NCBI RefSeq assembly: GCF_041146795.1
Contig: NC_135176.1
Location: 28,343,786 to 28,407,785, forward strand
DNA length: 64,000 bases
Direction: 5' to 3'
From: Maylandia zebra
Lineage: Eukaryota > Chordata > Actinopteri > Cichliformes > Cichlidae
The position numbers and the translations under genes were made by a program. Under the pieces are notes generated by a model that worked only from the letters and a program-made list of their open reading frames with translations, was not told where the DNA came from and ran no database searches. This document shows positions 28,301 to 35,929 of this stretch, in pieces (the stretch's first letter is position 1; every line of letters begins with the position of its first letter).

Positions 28301-28772
28301 CAGAGCTGGACTTAAACAGTCTCATACTTACTGATAAGCGATGGTGGTGAGGCGCTCATCGTTGACAGCCCTGCGGACCTCTGCGCGATGACGCTCTGTA
28401 GAGATGCTGTGAGGGCAAGGGTAAAAAGGAAAGGCTGGTTTTAAATAAACCTAACTCTGCAAGCAAAAATGAAAGAAACTATTTAAAAACAACAAATATT
28501 ACCCGAGGATTTTAGTGAGCTCGCCCAGCAGATCCTTCTTGTCCTTTGTCAGGTCTCCTTGGGCTCTCAGAGCGCTGATGACCCCAGCGTACGCCTCCAG
28601 CTCTGCAACACACAAACATCAGTCTGTAAATGTTGCAGGTCTTTTGCATATAAAAGAGATTCAATCAGAGCCACTGATAACATTGCACTGCTTTGAGCTC
28701 ACCCAGTTTCCGCAGAATTCTTTTGCACTCATCCCTGCCCAGGTCAAGGATGGTGGGCCACACCACCGGCAT
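4184..28772 (-). CDS. emsy: EMSY transcriptional repressor, ENT-domain protein (19 coding exons)
   Basis: EMSY is a nuclear chromatin regulator. In mammals it binds the BRCA2 transactivation region and HP1 chromoshadow domains and acts in repressor complexes. Conceptual splicing of exons 28703-28772, 28503-28602, 28332-28406, 27830-28005, 27594-27739, 24400-24659, 24082-24325, 22496-22703, 22063-22209, 21628-21801, 21420-21556, 19292-19465, 13814-14024, 13507-13674, 10984-11139, 10603-10751, 7681-8253, 5896-6300 and 4184-4366 gives 3756 nt, 1251 residues plus stop, with every junction in phase. Residues 1 to about 100 form the ENT domain (begins MPVVWPTILDLGRDECKRIL). The rest is the low-complexity Ser/Thr/Pro/Gln-rich body, with conserved blocks such as SPRPPSP, KPRKRRR, VVSEQTRQLVTETLQQ and DTLDPQTGLFYRS, and the C-terminal VVVEPSGFLEI block. 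All segments follow the order of human EMSY. The start at 28772 has a strong ACC context. Recognition is from remembered family sequence, not a database search. Confidence 0.95.
4890..5235 (+). pseudogene. Tc1-like transposase 3' fragment
   Basis: The plus-strand frame contains LHILQWPGQLPD and LKTAAVNTWQSISR, corresponding to the WNILQWPSQSPD and following helices at the C-terminus of fish Tc1 transposases. A transposon end follows (GAGCCTCTGAAAATC...GGACTG), shared with the relic at 54090-55260. It is truncated and sits in EMSY's last intron. Confidence 0.65.
5896..6300 (-). CDS. emsy: EMSY exon, QPIITQ / VSDILK block
   Basis: 405-nt phase-0 exon encoding QPIITQSATVTKITFGSSHH, then KPSVSDILKISMMEAEIDPS and EPMVVD, all matching the C-terminal third of human EMSY. 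It ends EDLEVIE. The acceptor is ACTGCAG, with a CAG repeat making a 3-nt shift possible; the donor is GTACGT. Confidence 0.95.
6902..7240. mobile_element. Fragment of hAT-like non-autonomous element
   Basis: Begins with GGTGTCAAACTCGTTTTA...CACGGGCC, a common hAT MITE edge in teleosts. I could not find the other end, so the right boundary is approximate. Confidence 0.4.
7681..8253 (-). CDS. emsy: EMSY large Pro/Gln/Ser-rich exon
   Basis: 573-nt exon, the largest in the gene (191 codons). It starts HSDSHGKPEAVLEAGELEGD, then the strictly conserved TLDPQTGLFYRS, followed by a proline/glutamine/serine-rich low-complexity stretch containing LPKLQQAP. It ends ASSQ. The acceptor is TTTCCAG and the donor GTGAGT. 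Several antisense open frames over it are shadows. Confidence 0.95.
8877..9528. mobile_element. 652-bp hAT-type non-autonomous element with perfect 8-bp TSD
   Basis: Terminal inverted repeats TAGAGGTGGG and CCCACCCCTA are flanked by a perfect 8-bp duplication TTAATTTG (8869-8876, 9529-9536). The interior is AT-rich, with repeated CGATACGATATT and GTATCGAT motifs near both ends, and no transposase frame. It sits in the EMSY intron between exons 10603-10751 and 7681-8253. Confidence 0.85.
9560..10078 (+). pseudogene. Tc1/mariner transposase relic (family B, copy 1)
   Basis: The plus-strand frame has LWRDKTDVEMFGHN, followed by decayed remnants and an end motif ATTGCTGCTAAAGGTGG. The same architecture recurs at 42053-42712 and 44129-44835, so it is a repeat family. 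Stops disrupt all frames. Confidence 0.65.
10603..10751 (-). CDS. emsy: EMSY exon, diverged Ser/Ala/Val-rich segment
   Basis: 149-nt exon reading GKATRVGVPSQDEEVVMSSS and then a weakly conserved stretch ending PASHV. The placement rests on good splice sites (CTGCAG, GTGAGG) and exact phase fit to both neighbours, because this region aligns poorly with mammalian EMSY. Confidence 0.85.
10984..11139 (-). CDS. emsy: EMSY exon, TIDLSQMAVPIQ block
   Basis: 156-nt symmetrical phase-1 exon encoding VKEKGESKPRQHTIDLSQMA, then VPIQLAQEKKPSPESPKPS and AEYVAG. The acceptor is GACAG and the donor GTAGTC, which lacks the usual +4/+5 AG. Confidence 0.92.
13507..13674 (-). CDS. emsy: EMSY exon, SPTIIYQEVS block
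   Basis: 168-nt symmetrical phase-1 exon encoding EAQPVVHVVSSREQDWTEQE, then SSPTIIYQEVSGGESQSAT and STIKALLELQQIS. The acceptor is CCTCAG and the donor GTGAGC. This is one of the best conserved blocks of EMSY. Confidence 0.95.
13814..14024 (-). CDS. emsy: EMSY exon, VVSEQTRQLVTETLQQ block
   Basis: 211-nt exon encoding VLIKPKPVFQTAVVSEQTRQ and LVTETLQQVTRSAELSQGQ. The second half is acidic, Ser/Gln-rich and diverged from the human protein. The acceptor is CTGCAG and the donor GTATGC. It enters in phase 0 and leaves in phase 1. Confidence 0.94.
14582..14899 (-). mobile_element. tRNA-derived SINE with (ATT)n tail
   Basis: Read on the minus strand the head (from 14899) starts GGGCGATCATGGTTCAAGAG, with an A-box-like TGGTTCAAGAGTTGG and a B-box-like GGTTCGAGCCC. 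The body ends in AGCGCTGTATAAATGCAATCC and then an ATT microsatellite (plus-strand TAA run at 14581-14608). This is the layout of a tRNA-headed SINE with a LINE-derived tail. Confidence 0.7.
15060..17540. other. EMSY intron DNA, nothing recognised
   Basis: Part of the 5.3-kb EMSY intron between exons 19292-19465 and 13814-14024. AT-rich, with short TAA and A runs. No coding or structured feature I can support. Confidence 0.4.
17600..18490 (-). pseudogene. Tc1-like transposase pseudogene (family A, copy 1)
   Basis: Minus-strand frames in order: 18281-18078 (ENISC..CLVEVRGLWRMARLLQAD, the N-terminal HTH region), 18057-17869 (KHCLVSISAAIWIVGSEFI), and 17845-17636 (EHDNEFTVLKWPPQSPDFTP, LENLWDLVQ, the catalytic C-terminal part). 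The frames are offset, so it is broken. The right end carries the GTGTACCTATTAAAGTGGCC terminus typical of this teleost Tc1 family. Confidence 0.85.
19292..19465 (-). CDS. emsy: EMSY exon, ITKMIVTQPKG block
   Basis: 174-nt phase-0 exon encoding GEKGLQAVQGTKPAIITASR, then PITKMIVTQPKGMSSGSQA and IIPTKIVYGQQGKTQ. The acceptor is CTGCAG and the donor GTGAGA. An A-rich tract and unrelated repeat DNA lie directly downstream in the intron. Confidence 0.95.
20166..20539 (-). mobile_element. Truncated hAT-like MITE
   Basis: The right end (plus) is CAGGGTTGGGGACCGCTG, with paired GGCCCGGTACCGGCCCGTGG, a familiar teleost non-autonomous hAT end. The left end lacks the matching terminus, so it is truncated near 20166. 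It lies in the EMSY intron between exons 21420-21556 and 19292-19465. Confidence 0.6.
21420..21556 (-). CDS. emsy: EMSY exon, TSKPNVIVVQKTTGKG block
   Basis: 137-nt exon encoding TTTKITTIPMTSKPNVIVVQ, then KTTGKGATIQGLPGKNVV, ending LLNAG. The acceptor is CTGCAG. The donor is an atypical GTCAGT, chosen because it gives phase 0 and restores the conserved NAG-GEK junction with the next exon. Confidence 0.9.
21628..21801 (-). CDS. emsy: EMSY exon, TYTRPTVSP block
   Basis: 174-nt symmetrical exon encoding TQTTYTRPTVSPNIGARISA and then TTSGSIITVVPKSLATLGG. The acceptor is GTGTAG and the donor GTGAGT. It matches the central conserved part of human EMSY. Confidence 0.95.
22063..22209 (-). CDS. emsy: EMSY exon, KIITQQVQPSKILPK block
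   Basis: 147-nt exon encoding GVKIITQQVQPSKILPKPSA and then SSPIMVVSSNGAIMTTKLVT. The acceptor is GTGCAG and the donor GTGAGT. Both phases are 1, so it is a symmetrical exon. Confidence 0.95.
22496..22703 (-). CDS. emsy: EMSY exon, ARLPSPK block
   Basis: 208-nt exon encoding GVSAGVKVSTARLPSPKTLM, then TQILAQFPKQQSPKQLQQS and KPTIQIKQES. The mammalian protein has a longer glutamine-rich run here; this copy is shorter. The acceptor is TTGCAG and the donor GTAACC, with phases 1 and 1. Confidence 0.93.
23330..23550. mobile_element. hAT-type MITE with 8-bp TSD (copy 2)
   Basis: Same family as 1016-1239, carrying CTCCAGGCCTCGAGGGCC and the CAGGACACCGG edge. Perfect 8-bp duplication ATATAACC at 23322-23329 and 23551-23558. 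Termini CAGGCTTGG and CCACTG have diverged. The internal part is inverted relative to copy 1, as expected for a near-palindromic element. Confidence 0.85.
24082..24325 (-). CDS. emsy: EMSY exon, SNFVPNILSKSH block
   Basis: 244-nt exon beginning VIIVTTSPSSNFVPNILSKS and ending near MSTVTP. The acceptor is AACAG. I placed the donor at GTAGGT (24081-24080), which gives phase 1 and joins cleanly to the next exon. An overlapping GTGTAG two bases earlier would break the frame, so the exact 3' edge has some uncertainty. Confidence 0.88.
24400..24659 (-). CDS. emsy: EMSY exon, basic KPRKRRR block
   Basis: 260-nt exon encoding SVSCSDEDEKPRKRRRTNSS, a probable nuclear-localisation cluster. It then encodes LKEVTKVSPPVSKNITVPVS and a block ending TTTQK. 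The acceptor is TTTCAG and the donor GTGACA; it leaves in phase 0. Confidence 0.95.
25632..26609. mobile_element. 978-bp hAT-type element with perfect 8-bp TSD
   Basis: Ends CAGTGTTGGTCA and TGCCCATCTCTG (imperfect inverted repeat) are flanked by a perfect 8-bp duplication CTAAAGAA (25624-25631, 26610-26617). Subterminal regions are dense in AGTTACT/AGTAAC and GTAATCAG repeats in both orientations. No complete transposase frame is seen. It lies in EMSY intron 5. Confidence 0.85.
26618..27430. other. EMSY intron 5 DNA, nothing recognised
   Basis: No exon, RNA or clear repeat is supported in this stretch. Confidence 0.35.
27440..27500. repeat. Short retroelement 3'-end fragment
   Basis: The sequence TTTTATTTATATAGC..CAAATCACAACAGTCGGCTC resembles the 3' end of an abundant teleost SINE/LINE tail. 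Only about 60 bp is preserved. Confidence 0.4.
27594..27739 (-). CDS. emsy: EMSY exon, SPRPPSP block
   Basis: 146-nt exon encoding VVVCYSYTSTTCTSTSTTAT and then the conserved TVKSPRPPSPSSNVVVLPSG and STVYVK. The acceptor is CTGTAG and the donor GTGAGT. It ends in phase 1, with the next exon completing a Ser codon. Confidence 0.95.
27830..28005 (-). CDS. emsy: EMSY exon after ENT domain
   Basis: 176-nt exon beginning HMSGPNSSSEWSIEGRRLVP, then LMPRLVPQTAFTVTANAVAS. This region immediately follows the ENT domain and is nearly identical to human EMSY; in mammals it lies in the HP1-binding stretch. The acceptor is TTTTTCAG and the donor GTAAAG, leaving phase 1. Confidence 0.95.
28332..28406 (-). 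CDS. emsy: EMSY exon, ENT domain part 3
   Basis: 75-nt exon encoding GISTERHRAEVRRAVNDERL and TTIAYH, the last ENT helix. The acceptor is CTCACAG and the donor GTAAGT. It starts and ends in phase 2, so skipping it would keep the frame. Confidence 0.95.
28503..28602 (-). CDS. emsy: EMSY exon, ENT domain part 2
   Basis: 100-nt exon encoding ELEAYAGVISALRAQGDLTK and the following KDKKDLLGELTKIL. This is the helical core of the ENT domain that dimerises and supports HP1 binding in mammals. The acceptor is GTTGCAG and the donor GTAATA; it enters in phase 1 and leaves in phase 2. Confidence 0.95.
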
Positions 28773-28811
28773 GGTACCAGCTAGCACTGGTTTCTCCAGC
28801 TGAATCATTGG
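28703..28811 (-). CDS. emsy: EMSY exon with start codon
   Basis: The acceptor TTAG ends at 28812 and the donor GTGAGC begins at 28702. The canonical ATG (28772-28770, context ACCATGC) opens MPVVWPTILDLGRDECKRI, the start of the ENT domain. A second ATG at 28808-28806 is in frame twelve codons upstream (MIQLEKPVLAGT) but has C at -3, so it is the weaker site. The coding part is 28703-28772 and ends in phase 1. Confidence 0.92.
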
Positions 28812-28887
28812 CTAAGAAGACAGTAAGCAAGAAGGCAAGTTAGGACTCGATTTCCCATAAACCACAGTGCTTCATGGTTAAGCTCAC

Positions 28888-28981
28888 CAGGCCCCGTGCA
28901 CTCTTTCTTCAAGAGCTTCAGCAAACTGTCATTCCATGGAGGTAAATTGGACTCATCACGATATAACAAGCAGACTTTTTC
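28888..28981 (-). other. Candidate additional 5' exon upstream of the EMSY start exon
   Basis: 94-nt segment with a strong pyrimidine-rich acceptor (TATATTCAG) and a canonical donor (GTGAGC). One frame is open and protein-like: EKVCLLYRDESNLPPWNDSL, then LKLLKKECTGP. Spliced to the exon at 28811 this frame does not enter the EMSY frame and stops after about 20 more codons. If used, it would form an upstream reading frame or belong to another transcript. I do not recognise the peptide. Confidence 0.35.
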
Positions 28982-28999
28982 CTGAATATAAAACATGTC

Positions 29000-30980
29000 A
29001 GCACAAAGAGTTTTACGACCAGGACTAGCAAAAATAAAACCGTTAAAACTATTTTTATACAGAATTTAATTTACTCAAGCGCAAATATATTTATGTTTAT
29101 CGAATGGCCAAAAATAACAGGGAAACGCTAAGACTTCTAATAATTAAGGTAACACAGATTCTGTTTTATATGAACCATATAAAATAGGCCAAATCCTGAT
29201 GAGGTCTCTGACGTAAACAAAGGGGACAGTCATTAAATGTGGAAATGAACCGCTTCTCCTTTGTTTCCCTTACATGTAGCGACATCTAAAAATCAATATG
29301 GGACAGATACCACAAATTTTAACAAAATAAATAACAATATTATAACAGTGACAACACAATGATTTGGAAATGGTCTCATATCTACATGGCACCTTTCTCT
29401 AGTCTTTCTCACTACTCCAAGCCACTGTAGCCGTACATCAATACAGTGCTTTATTCTTCAGTATTAAGCACTTTATCTACCTCACCAACTGCTCTAATAT
29501 GCAAGTCTTTGGACAGTAGGATGAAGGTGCTGGACTATTAAAAAACACCAAATGTCAACACATGAAAAGGTGTGATAGTCCACCTTAGGTAACAGAAGAG
29601 AGTTAAGGGAAGCAAGTTCAACCTAGCCAGGCTTTCTTTGTGATAGCTGACTTGAAAAAGCGTCAAATCCAGATCAGAGATAACAACGAAGAGAAAATAT
29701 AACACTTCTGGACCATTTTAAACTGAAACGCTGAACATAAGCTGCTCTTAATTAAGTTTTTCAGCACATTACCGTGGTGATCCAAGTAAGAAAAGACCCA
29801 CCTTCGTAAGAATGAAAGCTATTAACCCCTTAATCTCTCTTCATACTACACTGCTCTCCATTGTATTGTGTTCATTTGACCTGCTACCTCTGCTCTTTGC
29901 TTAAATTTAATATAGGACTTTCAATATCTGGTCACAGGAGTATGTAAGAGTATGGAACTACATTTCTTTATTTCATTACATTTTAAGTTAAAGATTATAT
30001 TTTTTTAAATTGTTTCATGTATGTGCCTTTTATTATGTGTATGCCCACTTAAACTGGATATATATTACTATATATAAATATATATTAGATACATGGCCAC
30101 CAATTAGACAACCTATTCATATTAATAACAAATGCTATAATCTTAACAAATGGATTGCTTTGCAAATAAAGTAGAAGAAAAACCATTATCTTGTAATTTG
30201 CATTTCTAAAACAAATACTTGCACAAGTCTGAACATGCAAAACAGTCTGCAGTTAAGCAGTCTGCAACCAGCGACTGCACTTGACTCATTTAAAGCATGC
30301 ATTGCCACATCAACACAGCTGTCAGTGGAAACAGGGATGTTCAGCTATTAGACAGACGTAGTTTAGTATCACATCTTTGGTTGGTTCATTTTACTCTAGA
30401 GCAAAAAAGCTGAATGAAGAGGCTCCAAAAAGTGTGCTTTCTGTCGGGGACTGTGTACGCCTCTCCCGGCTAGATTGCCCCAGACCAGCCCGCACAGATG
30501 TCAGTAAGAGCTGAACAGTTAACAGTCGGTGTTCCGCCCATCACCGGGCCTCTCAACCAATAAACACTGCCAACAAAATACATAAAAATTCTTCTTTGGT
30601 TTAATCTAACTCAACCCTATTGCAGACTTTACATGCCGAAGAGCACTGAAGGTGCTAACACTTAGAAAAGGAAAGCGGTTTTCTCTCTGGGTCAGGCATT
30701 ATGCTGTAAACAATGAAAAATGTTGCTGCTACATTTTCTGGGTCAATTTCTGTTAGTACGTCGCAAAACAACGGTGCATACCGCCTTCATCAAACTGCCC
30801 CGCGATGCTTCCAGTGCGGTGCAAATATGTCCAATAACCTCAGGATACATACTAGCATGCCCCCAGAATGAAGTACCAGTAGATGAGCATCATATTTAAT
30901 CATCTTGATGACAAAAACCTTTGCAGTGGATGCTGTTAGCTTAGCTTAGCAACCTAGCTGTTTCTATGAGCCAAACGTCT
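29000..30980. other. EMSY 5' intron DNA
   Basis: AT-rich intron between the probable first exon and the coding start exon. No repeat or gene I can name. Confidence 0.4.
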
Positions 30981-30985
30981 CACCG

Positions 30986-31045
30986 TCCGGTAGCAGTGCC
31001 ACTTCAAGGCCTTCGGAAAGCCGCCATCCCAATAAACATGGCCGA
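30986..31045 (-). other. emsy: Probable EMSY first (non-coding) exon
   Basis: On the minus strand a GATGGCGGC motif (YY1-type start-site element) at 31027-31019 is followed by a canonical donor GTGAGA whose first base is 30985. Short upstream ATGs here are closed by stops within a few codons. The position, the donor and the housekeeping-type promoter motif suggest the 5' UTR exon of EMSY, spliced to 28811 directly or through 28981-28888. The transcript start is not determined. Confidence 0.5.
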
Positions 31046-31110
31046 CCGCAAGACATTTAGATAGTTTACCACATCGTGAAGGAGATCTCTAGTGAAAGTG
31101 CCAAAGAAAA
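31015..31110 (-). promoter_or_regulatory. Putative EMSY core promoter
   Basis: TATA-less segment with GCCGCCATC (YY1-like) on the plus strand, next to a CCCAAT sequence, and a local rise in CpG against AT-rich surroundings. It is inferred from motif content and position immediately 5' of the probable first exon. Confidence 0.4.
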
Positions 31111-32860
31111 CGGGAGCTAAGGTGCTAAAACAGCTGATCTGCCTAAATATGTGACAATGTTTATGTTGTCTGTTTTTTTTTTTAAGTATCTGTGGTTGGC
31201 CTGTGGACGGATGCCCTTCTTGTTCGTGTAACAATCCTTGTTGCTGCTTCTTCTGTACCAGTGCACTGGTGCCCCCTACAGGCGTTTGATTGTAAGTCCG
31301 CCAAAGACAGTTGATCAGCCAGTTTACAATGAACCACATTGTCAAATAAAGATCTATAGTCTCCGGGTTGACTTAAAAAACAAAACGAAACCATAATATA
31401 TAGTGCAATATCGTCAACTAAGACAAAAAAAAATAAAATCAAAGCAGGGTCAGGGCCAAAACCATTGTAAAAGACTGATATCACCTTGGCACCACCTGTT
31501 CGAACCTGCACATTCAGATTAACAGTAACACATATAGTAATATATTAATATTCTATTGATATGAAGTACGCTCATGTCAGAAAACTTTACTGCAGAATAG
31601 CTCCAGACCTGCAGACATCAACTGACCCCTGCACTTTATGGTCCAGTTGCCTCTTTTGTATTGTGTGCATGTGCTACTTTGTGATTTGCCTAATGTTTAT
31701 TTCTTTTTTTGTTTTTTAAGTAACAGTTTTAAGGGATGCTTGTGTAACATTTATTTAATCATACATGAATGTATGCATGTAGTTTCAACCTTGTTGCACC
31801 ACACAGGAGTGGCTCAGTGACTCATCCCAATCTCAAACTGCTTTATTTCTAATGACAACAAAGATTTCTATTCTATACTATATTTTTACATGTCACTTGT
31901 TGTCACGTGTTGCTTTGTCAATTAATAGCGAAATATTGTAATATAATAATACTTTATGCACGGATCAGTAATTGTTCTGGAAACTAAATAAATCTGAATT
32001 GAAGTGGCAGCAAAAACTCGAGAACAAATAAAAATAGAAACCATTTAGATAATGCAAAACTATTAACTCTGGTATTAAGGATAACAGAATTTGATCCATT
32101 TACATTTGTCCAACCCATTTTACATTGTGGGTCACACAGCCCAGTTTTGTCTTAAGTAGTGTGGACCAGTGGCCCTTCTCTGTCAGTGTAAAGAAGTTTA
32201 TACATATTTATATAAATATAGTTTATGGATTTAAATATGCAGAACGTTTTGAGTGTATGGATTATTAAAGCCAGGAGGTTCATAAAATAAAATGATTAAT
32301 CAGCTAACAGATTAAAGCAGCTTAAGTATCAGACAGACCTGTTAGTTATTTAAAGGGATAATATTAAATGAGAAAACTCTCAGTGCGCTATATTCCAGTA
32401 TATGCTGAGGAAATTAAGAAAAGAGGAAATTAAGTCTGCACCCCCAGAGCGCCTTCTTAATGTGCTCCAAGCCACGCTGAAATAAAACCGACATCCATGT
32501 ATGGCATAAAATAGAAGTTAAACAAAGCAGCAGTTTAAATAGATGAAAACACGTAAAGACTTTTCTACATAATATCTGCAAAACCCGATCCTTTACAGCA
32601 CAAATTGTGCTTGGGTAAAGTGTATCTGTGTGTAATCAGATTAACTTTAAGAGTGTGTTGCACAGAAAGTGATTCACTGTTAGATAAGGTAAAAACAAAC
32701 AAACAAACAAACCCCACCATATTCGTTATAAAGCGTATAGTTTAGAGAACTCCGATGGGCTCCTAAACGCATCGTGATGGAAGGTGTGTTTTTCCTCCTC
32801 TTTTCACTTCTTTTTTGGGGAGGGGGCACAAAGCATTTCCTCTTTCCCAAATGCATCACA
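31111..32860. other. Intergenic DNA between EMSY and ARHGEF12
   Basis: AT-rich DNA with short A and T runs and no coding exon, tRNA or structured RNA I can support. Open frames on the minus strand at about 31000-31510 show no family resemblance and overlap the promoter. A weak LINE- or SINE-like fragment may lie at 31190-31370. Confidence 0.4.
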
Positions 32861-33486
32861 CAGCAGAGCAACGACCGCGACTCTTCGCACAAATTAGCGA
32901 TAAGATCGGCTGTGGGATGCCCCAGAAAGCACGAACCGTCCACATCCGCGCAGTGAACAACACCGGGACGTCGCGCAAATAAGAGGGGGGAAAAAGTTCA
33001 TTTTGGATCCAGCAGCCAAAGTTTGACGTAATTCTCCCCCGGACACCAGGAATAGTCTGGAGTGTCATCATGGAAGTATTTCCTAAGGAAAAACAAGAGA
33101 TTCTCTCTCTCTCTCTCTCTGAACTTGAAGGTAATCTGAGAATGTGAAAGCTGGGGAGAAAAACCAGTTTTTTTCCAGATGTCCATCTCCTGATGCAGGC
33201 AGCGGCTGCTTTCTGAAAGAAGCGAATTTCATTTCATCACTTCTGCTGGAGTTTAAACAGCTGGATCGTCCCATAGATACATAAAAACACACATCCTGTG
33301 TCTCCGAGGAGCTTTACTTTTGATTTTTAAACCTTCATGCTGGATGTAAAGACTAGGCAGCGTTTCGGGGACGTGCATGGACGCGTAGGAGACGAAATGA
33401 AGAAGCAGTTTTAGTACAGAAGAGTCGGGAGTTATGATGGTAATGTTGTTTGGGTGAAGCCGTCGGAAACTCACAAGGGAAGCCCA
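32861..33486 (+). promoter_or_regulatory. arhgef12: ARHGEF12 promoter region and 5' UTR
   Basis: CpG-enriched block (32870-33000) followed by sequence leading without interruption to the ARHGEF12 start codon. It includes a CT dinucleotide run at 33102-33120 and at least one short upstream ATG (33069). The transcript start is unknown. The enrichment and position support promoter plus leader. Confidence 0.45.
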
Positions 33487-33518
33487 ATGAGTGGCACACA
33501 GTCAACACTCGCTGACAA
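33487..33518 (+). CDS. arhgef12: ARHGEF12 coding exon 1
   Basis: Encodes MSGTQSTLAD plus two bases of a Lys codon, matching the LARG amino terminus. The start context is weak (CCA before ATG). The donor GTAAGT begins at 33519. The following intron is 13.1 kb. Confidence 0.9.
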
Positions 33519-35872
33519 GTAAGTTCGCCACTCTCTCTCACACTCTCATTCTCTGCGTGTCTTTATTTGTTGCTTAATTTTGGCTTACGTGCTGACGAAT
33601 GGGTTTTCGGGTCAGTTTTGTGAATGGAAAGACACCTTAGTGCACCACACCCGATTCCATTAAAAAACACCTGATTTTAAAATATATTCCCGGCTGGAAA
33701 ACATAAACAACACATAATCGGATTGGATTATTTGTATTTTAGTTTCGTATTTTTTTTGTTAATTCGGCGATTTAATGATTCAATTCATCTATGTATTTTA
33801 ATGCTTAGACTTTTTTATTTTAATGCTTATTTTAAATGTAAATTAAAAGCTGGATTTTAATACACTTAAAGTTGTTTCATCTACTACTTGGACTGCCGAA
33901 CAAAGCACACGGCTTTGATAAACACTTAAGCAACTTTAATAATCTCACAGCAACGTTATCCAGGTAATAACGACAGGGAAAATCAAAATTTACAGTTTTC
34001 TCAGTGGAGTTCATGAACATGTCCATTGTAAAACTAATTGGCCACAGAACTGGGCAGGGTTTTCCCCTGTTTGACTCCAGAATATGACTGTCAGAGTTGA
34101 ACCAGAAGAGGGATATTTCGTGGTGCTGCTATGTTTTCAATTAGTTGTCTCTAATATATTGCTTAATTTGAGAGTTTCCTGAGTATTTTTGTTGTATACT
34201 CTTGAAAGGCATCCATTAGTACTTGTTCAGTGAGTCAGCATGTTTTCTAGGATACACACAGGAATCACCACCAGTCACTGGACCTTCGACATCTCCAAAT
34301 CCTTGACTAAAGTCACATGACTTCAATACAGGCAGGGAGTTTCACTGACAGGCTGTAGCAAAGGGAAGCAGGTATAATGTATTAACCCCCACCCTTATTA
34401 ATCACTGATAACAACCTCAAATAAAGAATCAATCATTATTTTATGTTTTCATGTTGTTCGGTGTCTTCCTTCTCTGAGATAGAAACATTACAGGCTGACT
34501 TTGACTCACATTCAATCCCATATAAGCTATTTCTGTATTTGTTTTTCTTACACTTTGCAGTCAGGAGTTTTCTTTGAGGAAACTATTGAATAAAAGCACA
34601 CATGACTGCCTTGGAGAGTCAAACAAAGTCATTTGATTTCTCGACCTTCAGCCTGCAGGAAGGACCCAGTCAGTCGACTGCTTTGCTGGTTTTTTAAGAC
34701 AACGAGTCTCTTCTGTGTTCATATCTGCTTAATGATCATACAATCTTAATGATTCTTAATAGGCCTTAGAAGAGAAAGCCTGCCAAAATATGACTCATAA
34801 ATCATACAGACTGAGTCATGTAACTCAGTCTGTATTTGAAACTAGGACTGTCCTGTATAACTATTAACATTGACACAGGTGTTCTTTTTTTAAATTAAAC
34901 TAAGGCGCTGGTTAGCCTAGTTTAGCACAGTAGCTAAAAGTATCAGGAAATTGCTTATTCTGGTCTCGCTCCGACACAAAGGTACCAAATGTGCTAATGT
35001 CACTGTTAAAATAATGTAGAGAAATGGTTAGTAATGCATTTTTAGTTGTGTGTAAATTTATTTAGAGATATGCAAGATGTTTATTTGTTGGAGATCTTGA
35101 TGAATGAGCGATATTTGGAGGTCTCTGTAGGCCAGGGGTGGGGGAACTCCAGGCCTCAAGGGTCTTGCAGGTTTTAGACGTGTCCTTGATCCAACACAGC
35201 TGATTTTAATGGCTAATTTACCTCCTCAACATGTCCTGAAGTTCTCCAGAGGCCTGGAGTTCCCCACCCCTGCTGGAGGCCTTTTTGATTTGGAGGAACC
35301 CTGGCTAGCTTGTTGACATCACCGAATCGTTGGTGAGCGGTCGCTGGAGTTTGCGGGCTGTCATCAGGTGAAATCAGTCAGGAAGAGGGTGTTGAACCAA
35401 AAACCTTCAAGTGATTGGTTTGGTTAGTGGCTCACTGGTCCAGCTGCCTCTAGTTTGCATCAAAGGCTTTCTCCAGATATTTGCTATTTACTCTCAGGGC
35501 TGTAGTGAAACTTCAGAAAGTGCCACACAAACTGGATGACGTTGATGGTTGCCACGGGAACACGGATGAGCCCAGAGGCCTGCATGACTGGGGCCCTACA
35601 CACAGCTATAGAAGAAGTGATTATCAATCTTCTTAGTTCACTCTGGATGAAACTACTTAAGAGCATGTCGAGAAATGTTGTCTAAAACCACCACAATGAT
35701 GTTTATCCATTAAAAAAAACAATCAAGTCCAAGATTGCTGGAACTATAACCACAAAAAGCAGTTTGGTTTTAATAAATTCTGATCTTCGCTGAGATCCTT
35801 TAGATATAAGCCGCTTAGTTCATGATGAATATGAGGTCATTGTTTATTACATTTTTAAACTAGTTAGCAGCT

Positions 35873-35929
<57 letters not shown>

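Noticed and set aside
31004..31511. Two minus-strand open frames of about 110 residues upstream of EMSY
   Set aside because: They overlap the promoter and first exon, resemble no family, and have no consistent splice structure.
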